A DNA stretch of 64,000 bases from Streptomyces sp. Act143 (lineage in GTDB: Bacteria; Actinomycetota; Actinomycetes; Streptomycetales; Streptomycetaceae), in contig NZ_QFRX01000001.1 in NCBI RefSeq assembly GCF_003143935.1, forward strand, positions 8,025,220-8,089,219, written 5' to 3'. The translations under genes and the position numbers were made by a program. This document shows positions 24,320 through 32,138 of the stretch, one piece after another; within the stretch, counting starts at the first letter, position 1; every line of letters starts with the position of its first letter. Below the pieces are notes generated by a model. It ran no database searches. It was not told the DNA's origin and was given only the letters and a program-made list of their open reading frames with translations.

Positions 24320-25189
24320 ATGCAAGGCACGGTCGACGGATTCAGTTACGGACTCGTCACACCGCTGGTGGCCTACCTCATGGCCTGCCTGGGGGGCGCC
24401 CTCGGCCTGCGCTGCACCACCAGATCCATGCTGGTGTCGAACTCGTGGCGCCCGGGCTGGCTCGCCCTCGGCGCCGCCGCGATCGGCTCGGGCATATGGA
24501 CCATGCATTTCGTCGCCATGATGGGGTTCACCGTCAAGGAGGCCCCGATCCATTACGACAAACCGTTGACGTTCGCGAGCCTGGGCGTCGCGATCGTCAT
24601 GGTGGGTATCGGGATCTTCATCGTCGGCTACAAGGGCGCGAGCGGAACGGCCCTGTTCACCGGGGGCACCATCACCGGACTCGGCGTCGCCTCGATGCAT
24701 TACCTGGGCATGGCGGGGATGCGGCTCAACGGAAATCTGGAGTACAACACGTTCACCGTCTCCGCCTCCGTCGTCATAGCCATGGTCGCCGCCACCGCCG
24801 CGCTATGGGCGGCCGGCCAGGTCAGAGGCCTGATGTGGAGCGTGGGCGCGAGCCTCGTCATGGGGCTCGCCGTCAGCGGCATGCACTACACGGGCATGGC
24901 CGCCCTCAGGGTCCATCTGCACGGCGGCTCCGCCGCCCCGTCCTCGGGCGACTCGCCCGCGGAGCTGCTGGCGCCCATGCTGGTCGGCCCCCTTGCCTTC
25001 CTCCTGATCGCCGGCGTCGTCGTGATGTTCGACCCGCTGATGGTCATGGGCAAACCCGACTGGACGCCCGTCGAGAACAAGCCAGGTATCCCGGCCCATA
25101 CCGATGCCTCGCACACCGCCCGCCGCCCGGCCGTCCGCACCCGCCGCAGCGTCGGCCACCGCGGCTCCCGCACCCCGCAGAACCGCTGA
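24320..25189 (+). CDS. MHYT-domain integral membrane sensor protein
   Basis: A 289-residue protein with seven predicted membrane helices in the first 235 residues and a basic cytoplasmic tail. Three copies of the MHYT motif are visible: TMHFVAM (about 61), SMHYLGM (about 125) and GMHYTGM (about 191). The Met/His pairs have been proposed to bind copper and sense O2, CO or NO near the outer face. In many bacteria MHYT domains are fused to GGDEF/EAL or kinase domains. Here the protein has none, so a partner would be needed for signalling. ATG 24320 follows GGCGGAAGG. Confidence 0.93.
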   Translation: MQGTVDGFSYGLVTPLVAYLMACLGGALGLRCTTRSMLVSNSWRPGWLALGAAAIGSGIWTMHFVAMMGFTVKEAPIHYDKPLTFASLGVAIVMVGIGIFIVGYKGASGTALFTGGTITGLGVASMHYLGMAGMRLNGNLEYNTFTVSASVVIAMVAATAALWAAGQVRGLMWSVGASLVMGLAVSGMHYTGMAALRVHLHGGSAAPSSGDSPAELLAPMLVGPLAFLLIAGVVVMFDPLMVMGKPDWTPVENKPGIPAHTDASHTARRPAVRTRRSVGHRGSRTPQNR

Positions 25190-25199
25190 TCGGACCGCG

Positions 25200-25222
25200 T
25201 TGTCAGTGGGGGGTCGTACGGT
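25200..25222 (+). promoter_or_regulatory. RecA-NDp/PafBC-type damage promoter of uvrB
   Basis: TTGTCAGTG (25200-25208), N8, TACGGT (25217-25222), a perfect match. The uvrB ATG starts 7 bp after the -10, implying a leaderless mRNA. The spacer differs from that of ogt by one base. Confidence 0.88.
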
Positions 25223-25228
25223 GGTTCC

Positions 25229-27364
25229 ATGCGGCCCGTTTCCCACATCGAACGCACGGTGGCGCCCTTCGAGGTCGTCAGCCCCTACCAGCCCAGCGGT
25301 GACCAGCCGGCGGCCATCGCCGACCTGGCCAAGCGCATCGAGGCCGGTGAGAAGGACGTCGTCCTCCTCGGCGCGACCGGCACCGGCAAGTCCGCCACCA
25401 CCGCGTGGATGATCGAGAAGCTCCAGCGGCCCACCCTGGTGATGGCCCCGAACAAGACCCTGGCCGCCCAGCTGGCCAACGAGTTCCGGGAGCTGCTGCC
25501 GAACAACGCGGTCGAGTACTTCGTCTCGTACTACGACTACTACCAGCCCGAGGCCTACGTCCCGCAGTCGGACACCTACATCGAGAAGGACTCCTCGATC
25601 AACGAGGAGGTCGAGCGACTGCGGCACTCCGCGACCAACTCGCTGCTCACCCGCCGTGACGTCGTCGTGGTCGCCTCCGTCTCCTGCATCTACGGCCTCG
25701 GTACCCCGCAGGAGTACGTGGACCGGATGGTCCCCCTCAGGGTCGGCGACGAGATCGACCGTGACGAGCTGCTGCGCCGCTTCGTGGACATTCAGTACAC
25801 GCGCAACGACCTGGCCTTCACCCGTGGCACCTTCCGGGTCCGCGGCGACACCATCGAGATCTTCCCGGTCTACGAGGAGCTCGCCGTCCGCATCGAGATG
25901 TTCGGCGACGAGATCGAGGCCCTGTCCACGCTGCACCCGCTCACCGGCGAGATCATCAGCGACGACCGGCAGCTGTACGTCTTCCCCGCCTCCCACTACG
26001 TCGCCGGCCCCGAGCGCATGGAGCGGGCCGTCAACGACATCGAGAAGGAGCTGGGGGAGCGCCTCACCGAGCTGGAGAAGCAGGGCAAGCTCCTGGAGGC
26101 CCAGCGGCTGCGCATGCGCACCACGTACGACCTGGAGATGCTCCGCCAGATCGGCTCCTGCTCCGGTGTCGAGAACTACTCGATGCACTTCGACGGCCGC
26201 GAGCCCGGCTCCCCGCCCAACACCCTGCTGGACTACTTCCCGGACGACTTCCTGCTGGTCATCGACGAGTCCCATGTCACGGTCCCGCAGATCGGCGCCA
26301 TGTACGAGGGCGACGCCTCCCGCAAGCGCACCCTCGTCGACCACGGCTTCCGGCTGCCCTCCGCCCTCGACAACCGCCCGCTGAAGTGGGAGGAGTTCCA
26401 GGAGCGCATCGGGCAGACCGTCTACCTGTCGGCCACCCCGGGCAACTACGAGCTCTCCCGCGCGGACGGCGTCGTCGAGCAGATCATCCGGCCGACGGGC
26501 CTCGTCGACCCCGAGGTCGTGGTCAAGCCCACCGAGGGCCAGATCGACGACCTGGTGCACGAGATCCGCAAGCGCACCGAGAAGGACGAGCGCGTCCTGG
26601 TCACCACGCTCACCAAGAAGATGGCCGAGGATCTCACGGACTACTTCCTGGAACTCGGCATCCAGGTCCGCTACCTGCACAGTGACGTCGACACCCTGCG
26701 CCGCGTCGAACTGCTGCGCGAGCTGCGCTCCGGCGAGTTCGACGTCCTGGTCGGCATCAACCTCCTCCGCGAGGGCCTCGACCTGCCCGAGGTGTCCCTG
26801 GTGGCGATCCTCGACGCCGACAAGGAGGGCTTCCTGCGCTCCGGCACGTCCCTGATCCAGACGATCGGCCGCGCGGCGCGCAATGTCTCCGGCCAGGTCC
26901 ACATGTACGCCGACAAGATCACCCCGGCGATGGAGAAGGCCATCGACGAGACCAACCGGCGCCGGGAGAAGCAGGTTGCGTACAACACGGCACGCGGCAT
27001 CGACCCGCAGCCGCTGCGCAAGAAGATCAACGACATCGTGGCCCAGATCGCCCGCGAGGACGTCGACACCGAGCAGCTGCTCGGCTCCGGTTACCGCAAG
27101 CAGAAGGACGGCAAGGGCGCCAAGGCCCCCGTGCCCGCCCTCGGCGGCAAGGCGACGGGCGGCAAGGGTGCCAAGGGCAGGGCCAAGGAGACCGTCCCGA
27201 CCGACCGGCCCGCGGCCGAGCTGGCCGGGCAGATCGAGGAGATGACCGCGCGGATGCGGGCCGCCGCGGCGGACCTTCAGTTCGAGATCGCGGCCCGGCT
27301 GCGCGACGAGGTCTCCGAGATGAAGAAGGAACTGCGCCAGATGCAGGAGGCCGGCCTGGCCTGA
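25229..27364 (+). CDS. uvrB: Excinuclease ABC subunit B
   Basis: A 711-residue protein, complete. Walker A GATGTGKS (48-55) and the damage-clamping beta-hairpin region YYDYYQPEAYVPQSDTYIEK (about 104-123) are present. The helicase motifs are VIDESHVT and, at the C-terminal end of the second RecA fold, DADKEGFLRSGTSLIQTIGR. The final UVR motif that binds UvrC is at about 672-705. UvrB receives damage from UvrA, verifies it and, with UvrC, cuts the strand on both sides. A Lys/Gly-rich linker (about 628-655, GGKATGGKGAKGRAK) before the UVR motif is longer than in E. coli. Expression is expected from the damage promoter at 25200-25222. Confidence 0.98.
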   Translation: MRPVSHIERTVAPFEVVSPYQPSGDQPAAIADLAKRIEAGEKDVVLLGATGTGKSATTAWMIEKLQRPTLVMAPNKTLAAQLANEFRELLPNNAVEYFVSYYDYYQPEAYVPQSDTYIEKDSSINEEVERLRHSATNSLLTRRDVVVVASVSCIYGLGTPQEYVDRMVPLRVGDEIDRDELLRRFVDIQYTRNDLAFTRGTFRVRGDTIEIFPVYEELAVRIEMFGDEIEALSTLHPLTGEIISDDRQLYVFPASHYVAGPERMERAVNDIEKELGERLTELEKQGKLLEAQRLRMRTTYDLEMLRQIGSCSGVENYSMHFDGREPGSPPNTLLDYFPDDFLLVIDESHVTVPQIGAMYEGDASRKRTLVDHGFRLPSALDNRPLKWEEFQERIGQTVYLSATPGNYELSRADGVVEQIIRPTGLVDPEVVVKPTEGQIDDLVHEIRKRTEKDERVLVTTLTKKMAEDLTDYFLELGIQVRYLHSDVDTLRRVELLRELRSGEFDVLVGINLLREGLDLPEVSLVAILDADKEGFLRSGTSLIQTIGRAARNVSGQVHMYADKITPAMEKAIDETNRRREKQVAYNTARGIDPQPLRKKINDIVAQIAREDVDTEQLLGSGYRKQKDGKGAKAPVPALGGKATGGKGAKGRAKETVPTDRPAAELAGQIEEMTARMRAAAADLQFEIAARLRDEVSEMKKELRQMQEAGLA

Positions 27365-27373
27365 CGGACAGCC

Positions 27374-27409
27374 GCGGGCGCCGGTCCCCGTCCCGGGACC
27401 GGCGCCCGC
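27374..27409 (+). terminator. Strong hairpin terminator after uvrB
   Basis: GCGGGCGCCGGTCCC (27374-27388) pairs perfectly with GGGACCGGCGCCCGC (27395-27409) around a 6-base loop. No U-tract. Confidence 0.8.
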
Positions 27410-27557
27410 CCGCATACTCCGGCCTTGTCCCGAGCAGACCTCGGCCGCGCCCGGCCACGCCCCTGCGAAACCTCGGACAAGCCCCGGAGGGCCCCCATCG
27501 GTCCGTGAACGCGCAGTGTTGCAAGACCGACACAAAGTACGGACCCGGGTAGCGGCA

Positions 27558-27580
27558 TTGTCAGTGCCCCCGCATAGGGT
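27558..27580 (+). promoter_or_regulatory. RecA-NDp/PafBC-type damage promoter of terD
   Basis: TTGTCAGTG (27558-27566), N8, TAGGGT (27575-27580), a perfect match, 57 bp before the terD GTG. This places a tellurite/stress-type gene in the same presumed regulon as the excision repair genes. Confidence 0.85.
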
Positions 27581-27637
27581 TCTGGTCAACCGCGGACTCC
27601 GCGGCAACAGGGGACAGCTCGAGAGGGGAATCAGCGC

Positions 27638-28216
27638 GTGACCGTCAACATGACCAAGGGTCAGGCCATCAGTCTGCAGAAGAACGACGGCGGCAGCCTG
27701 ACCGCGGTGCGCATGGGTCTCGGCTGGCAGGCGGCCCCCCGTCGCGGCCTGTTCGGCTCGCGCACCCGCGAGATCGACCTGGACGCCTCCGCCGTCCTGT
27801 TTGCGGACAAGCAGCCGGTCGACGTCGTCTTCTTCCGCCACTTGGTGAGCGACGACGGCTCGGTGCGCCACACCGGCGACAACCTCGTCGGCGGTGTCGG
27901 CCAGGGCGGCGACGACGAGGCGATCCTCGTCGACCTGTCGCGCGTCCCGGTCCACATCGACCAGATCGTCTTCACCGTGAACTCCTTCACGGGCCAGACC
28001 TTCCAGGAAGTGCAGAACGCGTTCTGCCGTCTGGTCGACGAGACCAACGGCCAGGAGCTGGCCCGCTACACGCTCGCGGGCGGCGGCGCCTACACGGCCC
28101 AGATCATGGCGAAGGTGCACCGCAACGGCCCGGGCTGGACGATGACGGCCCTCGGCACCCCGGCCAACGGCCGCACCTTCCAGGACCTGATGCCGGCGAT
28201 CCTGCCGCACCTGTAG
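27638..28216 (+). CDS. terD: TerD-family stress protein
   Basis: A 192-residue single TerD domain. The GTG at 27638 follows GAGAGGGGA. It begins TVNMTKGQAISLQKNDGGSL and contains the Ca2+-binding signatures LDASAVLFADKQPVD, GSVRHTGDNLVGG and GGDDEAILVDLSRVP, where the acidic residues bind calcium. TerD proteins belong to stress systems associated with tellurite, phage and DNA-damage tolerance. Their exact action is unknown, and several actinobacterial members affect development. It heads a group with a TerD-fusion protein and a TerC protein, although hairpins and a riboswitch separate the three genes. Confidence 0.95.
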   Translation: MTVNMTKGQAISLQKNDGGSLTAVRMGLGWQAAPRRGLFGSRTREIDLDASAVLFADKQPVDVVFFRHLVSDDGSVRHTGDNLVGGVGQGGDDEAILVDLSRVPVHIDQIVFTVNSFTGQTFQEVQNAFCRLVDETNGQELARYTLAGGGAYTAQIMAKVHRNGPGWTMTALGTPANGRTFQDLMPAILPHL

Positions 28217-28224
28217 GCCGCCCG

Positions 28225-28269
28225 GCCAGGGCCCGTGTCCCCGGCATGATCCGCCGGACGGGCCCTGGC
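28225..28269 (+). terminator. Hairpin terminator after terD
   Basis: GCCAGGGCCCGT (28225-28236) pairs with ACGGGCCCTGGC (28258-28269). The loop contains a second hairpin, CCGGCATGATCCGCCGG (28241-28257), found again after the RbpA-family gene at 62015-62031. Confidence 0.8.
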
Positions 28270-28307
28270 GGCACCCGACACCGAAAGCGACACAGGGGGA
28301 CGAAGGC

Positions 28308-30395
28308 ATGACGGCCGAGCTGGTGCGGGGGCAGAACCACCCGCTCTCCCAGGCCCGCCTAGAGATCCGGGTCTCGGCCGGCCAGCCGGTCGTGGCCGGC
28401 GCGACGCTCAGCGACGAGCACGGCAAGGTCCATGGAGTGGAGTGGGTCGCCCACCCGGGCGCCCCCACCCTGCCGGGCCTGGAGGTCTCCCGGCAGGCCG
28501 CCGCCGACCACCGTCTCGCGGTGGACCTCGGCGCCGTGCCGGAGGCCGTGCACCGGGTCAGCGTGCTGCTCGCTCTGCCCACCGGGGTCGGTGGTCCCGT
28601 CAGGTTCGGCGGCCTCGCCGCCCCCTTCGTCGCGGTCACCGGCCTCGACGGCTCCGAGATCGCCAGCTACACCATCACCGGCCTTGAGGCCGAGTCCGCC
28701 GTCGTCGCCCTGGAGCTCTACCGCCGCCAGGGCGCCTGGAAGGTCCGCGCCGTCGGCCAGGGATACGCGGGCGGCCTCGCCGACCTCCTCGCCGACCAGG
28801 GCATGCCCGAGGCCCAGCACCTGGCGAGCGGCATCAACGAAGCCGTCGCCCAGGGCCTCGCCCGCTCGGTCCAGGCCCCCCGCACGACCGACGGCGACCG
28901 CACCCGGCACGCGGCCGCACCGGCGCTCGGCTCCGACCAGGGCGGCCAGGCGGCCCAGGGCGCCACCGGCCCCGTACCGCCGCAGCCGCCCGCGTCGCCG
29001 TACGGCACCCAGGCGCCGGGCACACCGGGACAGCCCGCCTCCCCGTACGTCCAGCCCTCCGGCAACACCGGCCGGCCGCCCGCCTCGCCCTACGACCCCC
29101 CGGCCACCGGTGCCGGTCACCCGCAGGGCGCCGCGGCCCCGTCCGCCGACGCTCAGCCGGGCCCCGCCACGGGCAGTCCCGTCGACTACAGCCACCCGCG
29201 CCGCCAGACCACAGCCCCGCCGCCGCCCCCGCCGACCGCGCCCCCCGCCCAGCCCGGACAACCCGCGCAGCCCGTCGCGGGGGACGCGACCGGGTGGTCC
29301 ATGGAGGAGCGGCTCTACAACCAGGTGTGGGGCATGTTCGAGGACCTGGCCCGCACCATGGCCGCGTACCGCAGTGCGGTCGACTTCGCCGACTCGCGCA
29401 TGGAGAAGGAGCTGGACCAGGCCCTGTCCGACCCGCGCAGCCGGATCGGCGGCCAGGGCGACGCCGCGCGCGAGGCGGCCCAGGCCAAGCACGCCCAGCT
29501 GGTCGACCAGGCCCGTACGGCCCTGGACCGCGACCTCGCCCAGCTCACCGCCGAGGCCGACGTCGTCGAGCCCGCGCTGCCCGCGGCCTACGCCCGCTGG
29601 GACAACCCCGTCTGGCACGGCTACCGCGTACCGATGGAGATCCCCATGGCGCTGCGCCTGGGCGACCTGCATCTTCCCGAGGCCCCGCAACTGCGCATCC
29701 CCATGCTGGTCAGGCTGCCGCTGGAGCGCGGCCTGTGGATCGACAGCGGGCGGGCCGACTCGCTCGACGGTTCCTTCACCGACTCCCACGAACTCAAGCG
29801 GCTGGCGATGGAGACGGCGGTGGCCCACGCGGCCCGGCTGCTCGCCGTCTATCCGGCGGGCGAGTTCGGCGTGCACGTCATCGACCCGGCCGGCTCGGGA
29901 GGGCAGGCGCTCGTCCCGCTGGTGCAGACCGGGGTGCTGGCCGGCCCGCCCGCGCTCGGCGCTGCGGGCGTCGCGGACGTCCTGGCCCGGCTCACCCAGC
30001 GCGTCGACCTGGTGCAGATGGCGGTGCGTGGAGGCGCGCCCGACTCGCTCCCGCCGGGCTTCGACACCTCCGAGCAGCTGCTGATCGTCAACGACTTCCC
30101 GCACGGCTTCGACGACCGCGCCGTGACCCAGCTGCGCTACCTCGCCGACGAGGGCCCGGCGGTCGGCGTCCATCTGATGATGGTCGCGGACCGCGAGGAG
30201 GCCGCCGCGTACGGTCCGTTGCTCGACCCGCTGTGGCGTTCGCTGCTGCGACTGAGCCCGGTGCCCGACGACCATCTCGCCGACCCGTGGGTGGGTCATG
30301 CCTGGACGTACGAGCCTTCGCTCGTGCCGCCGGGCAGCCAGGTGCTCCAGCAGGTGCTGAACCTGGTGGCGGCAGCCCGCACCAAGTACACGTAA
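28308..30395 (+). CDS. TerD domain fused to Pro-rich linker and large C-terminal domain
   Basis: A 695-residue protein in three parts. Residues 1-180 form a TerD-like domain starting MTAELVRGQNHPLSQARLEI, with fewer of the acidic calcium ligands than the preceding TerD. Residues about 195-330 are a disordered Pro/Gln/Ala-rich linker with repeats of PASPYxxP. Residues about 335-690 are a folded domain with a helical lead (EERLYNQVWGMFEDLARTMA). It looks to me like the distal part of a FtsK/HerA-type ATPase (GEFGVHVIDPAGSGGQALVP, QLLIVNDFPHGFDDRA, VGVHLMMVADREEA), but I find no Walker A. It may be a catalytically dead or partner-dependent scaffold acting with TerD and TerC at the membrane. Confidence 0.85.
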   Translation: MTAELVRGQNHPLSQARLEIRVSAGQPVVAGATLSDEHGKVHGVEWVAHPGAPTLPGLEVSRQAAADHRLAVDLGAVPEAVHRVSVLLALPTGVGGPVRFGGLAAPFVAVTGLDGSEIASYTITGLEAESAVVALELYRRQGAWKVRAVGQGYAGGLADLLADQGMPEAQHLASGINEAVAQGLARSVQAPRTTDGDRTRHAAAPALGSDQGGQAAQGATGPVPPQPPASPYGTQAPGTPGQPASPYVQPSGNTGRPPASPYDPPATGAGHPQGAAAPSADAQPGPATGSPVDYSHPRRQTTAPPPPPPTAPPAQPGQPAQPVAGDATGWSMEERLYNQVWGMFEDLARTMAAYRSAVDFADSRMEKELDQALSDPRSRIGGQGDAAREAAQAKHAQLVDQARTALDRDLAQLTAEADVVEPALPAAYARWDNPVWHGYRVPMEIPMALRLGDLHLPEAPQLRIPMLVRLPLERGLWIDSGRADSLDGSFTDSHELKRLAMETAVAHAARLLAVYPAGEFGVHVIDPAGSGGQALVPLVQTGVLAGPPALGAAGVADVLARLTQRVDLVQMAVRGGAPDSLPPGFDTSEQLLIVNDFPHGFDDRAVTQLRYLADEGPAVGVHLMMVADREEAAAYGPLLDPLWRSLLRLSPVPDDHLADPWVGHAWTYEPSLVPPGSQVLQQVLNLVAAARTKYT

Positions 30396-30438
30396 AGGCG
30401 CCTTGACCAGGCTCTTTGACCTTTCTTTTGCCAATCGC

Positions 30439-30468
30439 TTTACCTTCCCTTGGTGATTGGGGTACCGT
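30439..30468 (+). promoter_or_regulatory. Candidate promoter of the terC leader
   Basis: TTTACC (30439-30444), 18 bp, TACCGT (30463-30468). Predicted transcription would start near 30475, directly at the first base pairs of the riboswitch. Confidence 0.55.
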
Positions 30469-30476
30469 TTTCCTCA

Positions 30477-30628
30477 CGGAGGGGAGTACTCCCTGTCGAC
30501 TGCGGCGTACCCGTCAATACGGAACAGATCCCCATGGATCTGCTCCCGGGGCGTCGGCCCACCTTGGGTGGAAGAGACCTCCGGCAGCGCGACGACGCTG
30601 GTTATTTGCCGTTACGTAATGCCGGAGG
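30477..30628 (+). promoter_or_regulatory. yybP-ykoY manganese riboswitch leader of terC
   Basis: The aptamer (about 30477-30583) is closed by CGGAGG (30477-30482) pairing with CCTCCG (30578-30583). It has the family's conserved loop segments GGGGAGTA (30481-30488), CGTCAATACGG (about 30512-30522) and AAGAGACCTCC (about 30572-30582). TerC-family genes are known targets of this class, which senses Mn2+. The 3' strand CCTCCGG (30578-30584) is also an exact complement of the terC ribosome binding site CCGGAGG (30622-30628). Without ligand it could therefore hide the site, and Mn2+-stabilised closure of the aptamer would free it. Confidence 0.8.
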
Positions 30629-30632
30629 ATCA

Positions 30633-31634
30633 GTGGATGTTTCCGTGACCCTGTGGGTCCTGACCATCGTGGGCCTCGCCGCCCTCATCTCGGTCGACTT
30701 CTTCATCGGCCGCAAGCCGCACGACGTGTCCATCAAGGAAGCCGGGATCTGGACGGTCGTCTGGATCGCCCTGGCCGGTCTCTTCGGCCTCGGCCTGCTG
30801 ATATTCGGCGGGGGCCAGGCCGGCGGGGAGTTCTTCGCGGGCTTCATCACCGAGAAGTCGCTGAGCGTCGACAACCTCTTCGTCTTCGTCCTGATCATGG
30901 CGAAGTTCGCGGTGCCCTCGCAGTACCAGCAGCGCGTGCTCCTGATCGGTGTCCTCATAGCCCTGGTGCTCCGCGCGATCTTCATCGCTGCGGGCGCGGC
31001 CATCCTCGCCAGCTTCGCCTGGGTGTTCTACCTCTTCGGCGCCTTCCTGATCTGGACCGCCTGGAAGCTCATCCAGGAGGCCCGGGCCGACGAGGAGGAC
31101 GAGGAGTTCGAGGAGAACAAGCTGCTCAAGGCCGCCGAGCGCCGCTTCGGTGTGGCCGACCGCTACCACGGCACCAAGCTCTGGATCGAGCAGAACGGCA
31201 AGCGGGTCATGACCCCGATGCTGGTCGTGATGCTCGCGATCGGCACCACCGACGTGCTCTTCGCCCTCGACTCCATCCCCGCGATCTTCGGCCTGACCCA
31301 GGACCCGTACATCGTCTTCACCGCCAACGCGTTCGCGCTGATGGGTCTGCGCCAGCTGTACTTCCTCATCGGCGGCCTGCTGAAGAAGCTGGTCCACCTC
31401 AGCTACGGCCTGTCGATCATCCTCGGCTTCATCGGCGTCAAGCTGGTGCTGCACGCCCTGCACGAGTCCGGTGTCCATGTCCCCGAGATCAGCATCCCGG
31501 TCTCCCTCGGCGTGATCTGCTCGGTCCTGATCGTCACCACGATCACCAGCCTCCGCGCCTCGAAGAAGCAGGCGGCGGCCGAGGCGGCGCAGAAGCCGAT
31601 CGATGGCGCTCCGAAGGACAGCATCGACGCCTGA
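30633..31634 (+). CDS. terC: TerC-family integral membrane protein
   Basis: A 333-residue protein. The GTG at 30633 lies four bases after CCGGAGG, which excludes the out-of-frame ATG at 30637. It has seven to nine predicted helices with the family's acidic motifs ISVDFFIGRK, EKSLSVDNLFVFVLIMAKF and GTTDVLFALDSIPAIFGL. The charged loop ARADEEDEEFEENK sits near 147-160. This is the Alx/YceF branch of TerC, linked to Mn2+ export that protects exported enzymes from mis-metallation. The manganese riboswitch in its leader supports that role. It follows the two TerD-type genes. Confidence 0.95.
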   Translation: MDVSVTLWVLTIVGLAALISVDFFIGRKPHDVSIKEAGIWTVVWIALAGLFGLGLLIFGGGQAGGEFFAGFITEKSLSVDNLFVFVLIMAKFAVPSQYQQRVLLIGVLIALVLRAIFIAAGAAILASFAWVFYLFGAFLIWTAWKLIQEARADEEDEEFEENKLLKAAERRFGVADRYHGTKLWIEQNGKRVMTPMLVVMLAIGTTDVLFALDSIPAIFGLTQDPYIVFTANAFALMGLRQLYFLIGGLLKKLVHLSYGLSIILGFIGVKLVLHALHESGVHVPEISIPVSLGVICSVLIVTTITSLRASKKQAAAEAAQKPIDGAPKDSIDA

Positions 31635-31658
31635 CCACGTCGGACGTAGGAACAACCA

Positions 31659-31742
31659 GCACCGGGAGTGCCGTATGACCGATTGCCGCCCCTCGCTCCC
31701 GGTGCTTCCGTTGAGGGCGGAGCGTCTCCGTACCGGAGACGC
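31659..31742 (+). terminator. Two tandem hairpins after terC
   Basis: GCACCGGGAG (31659-31668) pairs with CTCCCGGTGC (31696-31705). A second compact hairpin, GCGTCTCCG (31722-31730) with CGGAGACGC (31734-31742), follows. Together they probably end terC transcription. Confidence 0.7.
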
Positions 31743-31762
31743 CACAGCCGGGCGGAGGCACC

Positions 31763-32077
31763 GTGGACGCACCGATGAAGTTCGTGCAGATCATCGATTT
31801 CGAGACCGACCGCATCGACGAGATGCGGGAGCTGGCCCAACAGGCGGAGGAGAGTGCTGCCGGCCGCAGCGAAGGTCCCACGCGCCGCCTCGTCCTGAGG
31901 GACCGCAACCAGCCCAACCACTACCGCGTCGTGATCGAGTTCGACTCGTACGACGAGGCCATGCGCAACAGCGAGCATCCGGACACGACCAAGTTCGCGG
32001 AGCAGATGGCGGCGATCTGCACCAAGCCGCCGACGTTCATGGACTGCGACGCCGTGGACGTCACCGACTTCAGGTAG
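31763..32077 (+). CDS. Small alpha/beta-barrel-like protein of unknown function
   Basis: A 104-residue protein. The GTG at 31763 is favoured by GGCGGAGG just upstream. The ATG at 31775 (MKFVQIIDFETDRIDEM) is the alternative. The pattern KFVQIIDFET, helix, LVLRDRNQPNHYRVVIEFDS, helix EAMRNSEHPDTTKFAEQM resembles the dimeric alpha/beta barrel (antibiotic biosynthesis monooxygenase/EthD) fold. I recall this as a conserved Streptomyces protein of unknown function. No cofactor site is visible. Cytosolic. Confidence 0.8.
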   Translation: MDAPMKFVQIIDFETDRIDEMRELAQQAEESAAGRSEGPTRRLVLRDRNQPNHYRVVIEFDSYDEAMRNSEHPDTTKFAEQMAAICTKPPTFMDCDAVDVTDFR

Positions 32078-32138
32078 GACCTGCCGGGGCCCGTGCCGCC
32101 GGGGTGCGTGGCCCCTTCGCCTCTGCGACGATCGCATC

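Noticed and set aside
24803..28639. Very long open frame on the minus strand (over 1200 codons) opposite the MHYT gene, uvrB and terD
   Set aside because: It is the antisense of three genes with clear homology, has no ribosome binding site and no domain pattern. Long antisense frames are expected at this GC content.
30637..30700. ATG at 30637 as start of terC
   Set aside because: It is out of frame with the TerC protein. The GTG at 30633 is in frame and correctly spaced from CCGGAGG.
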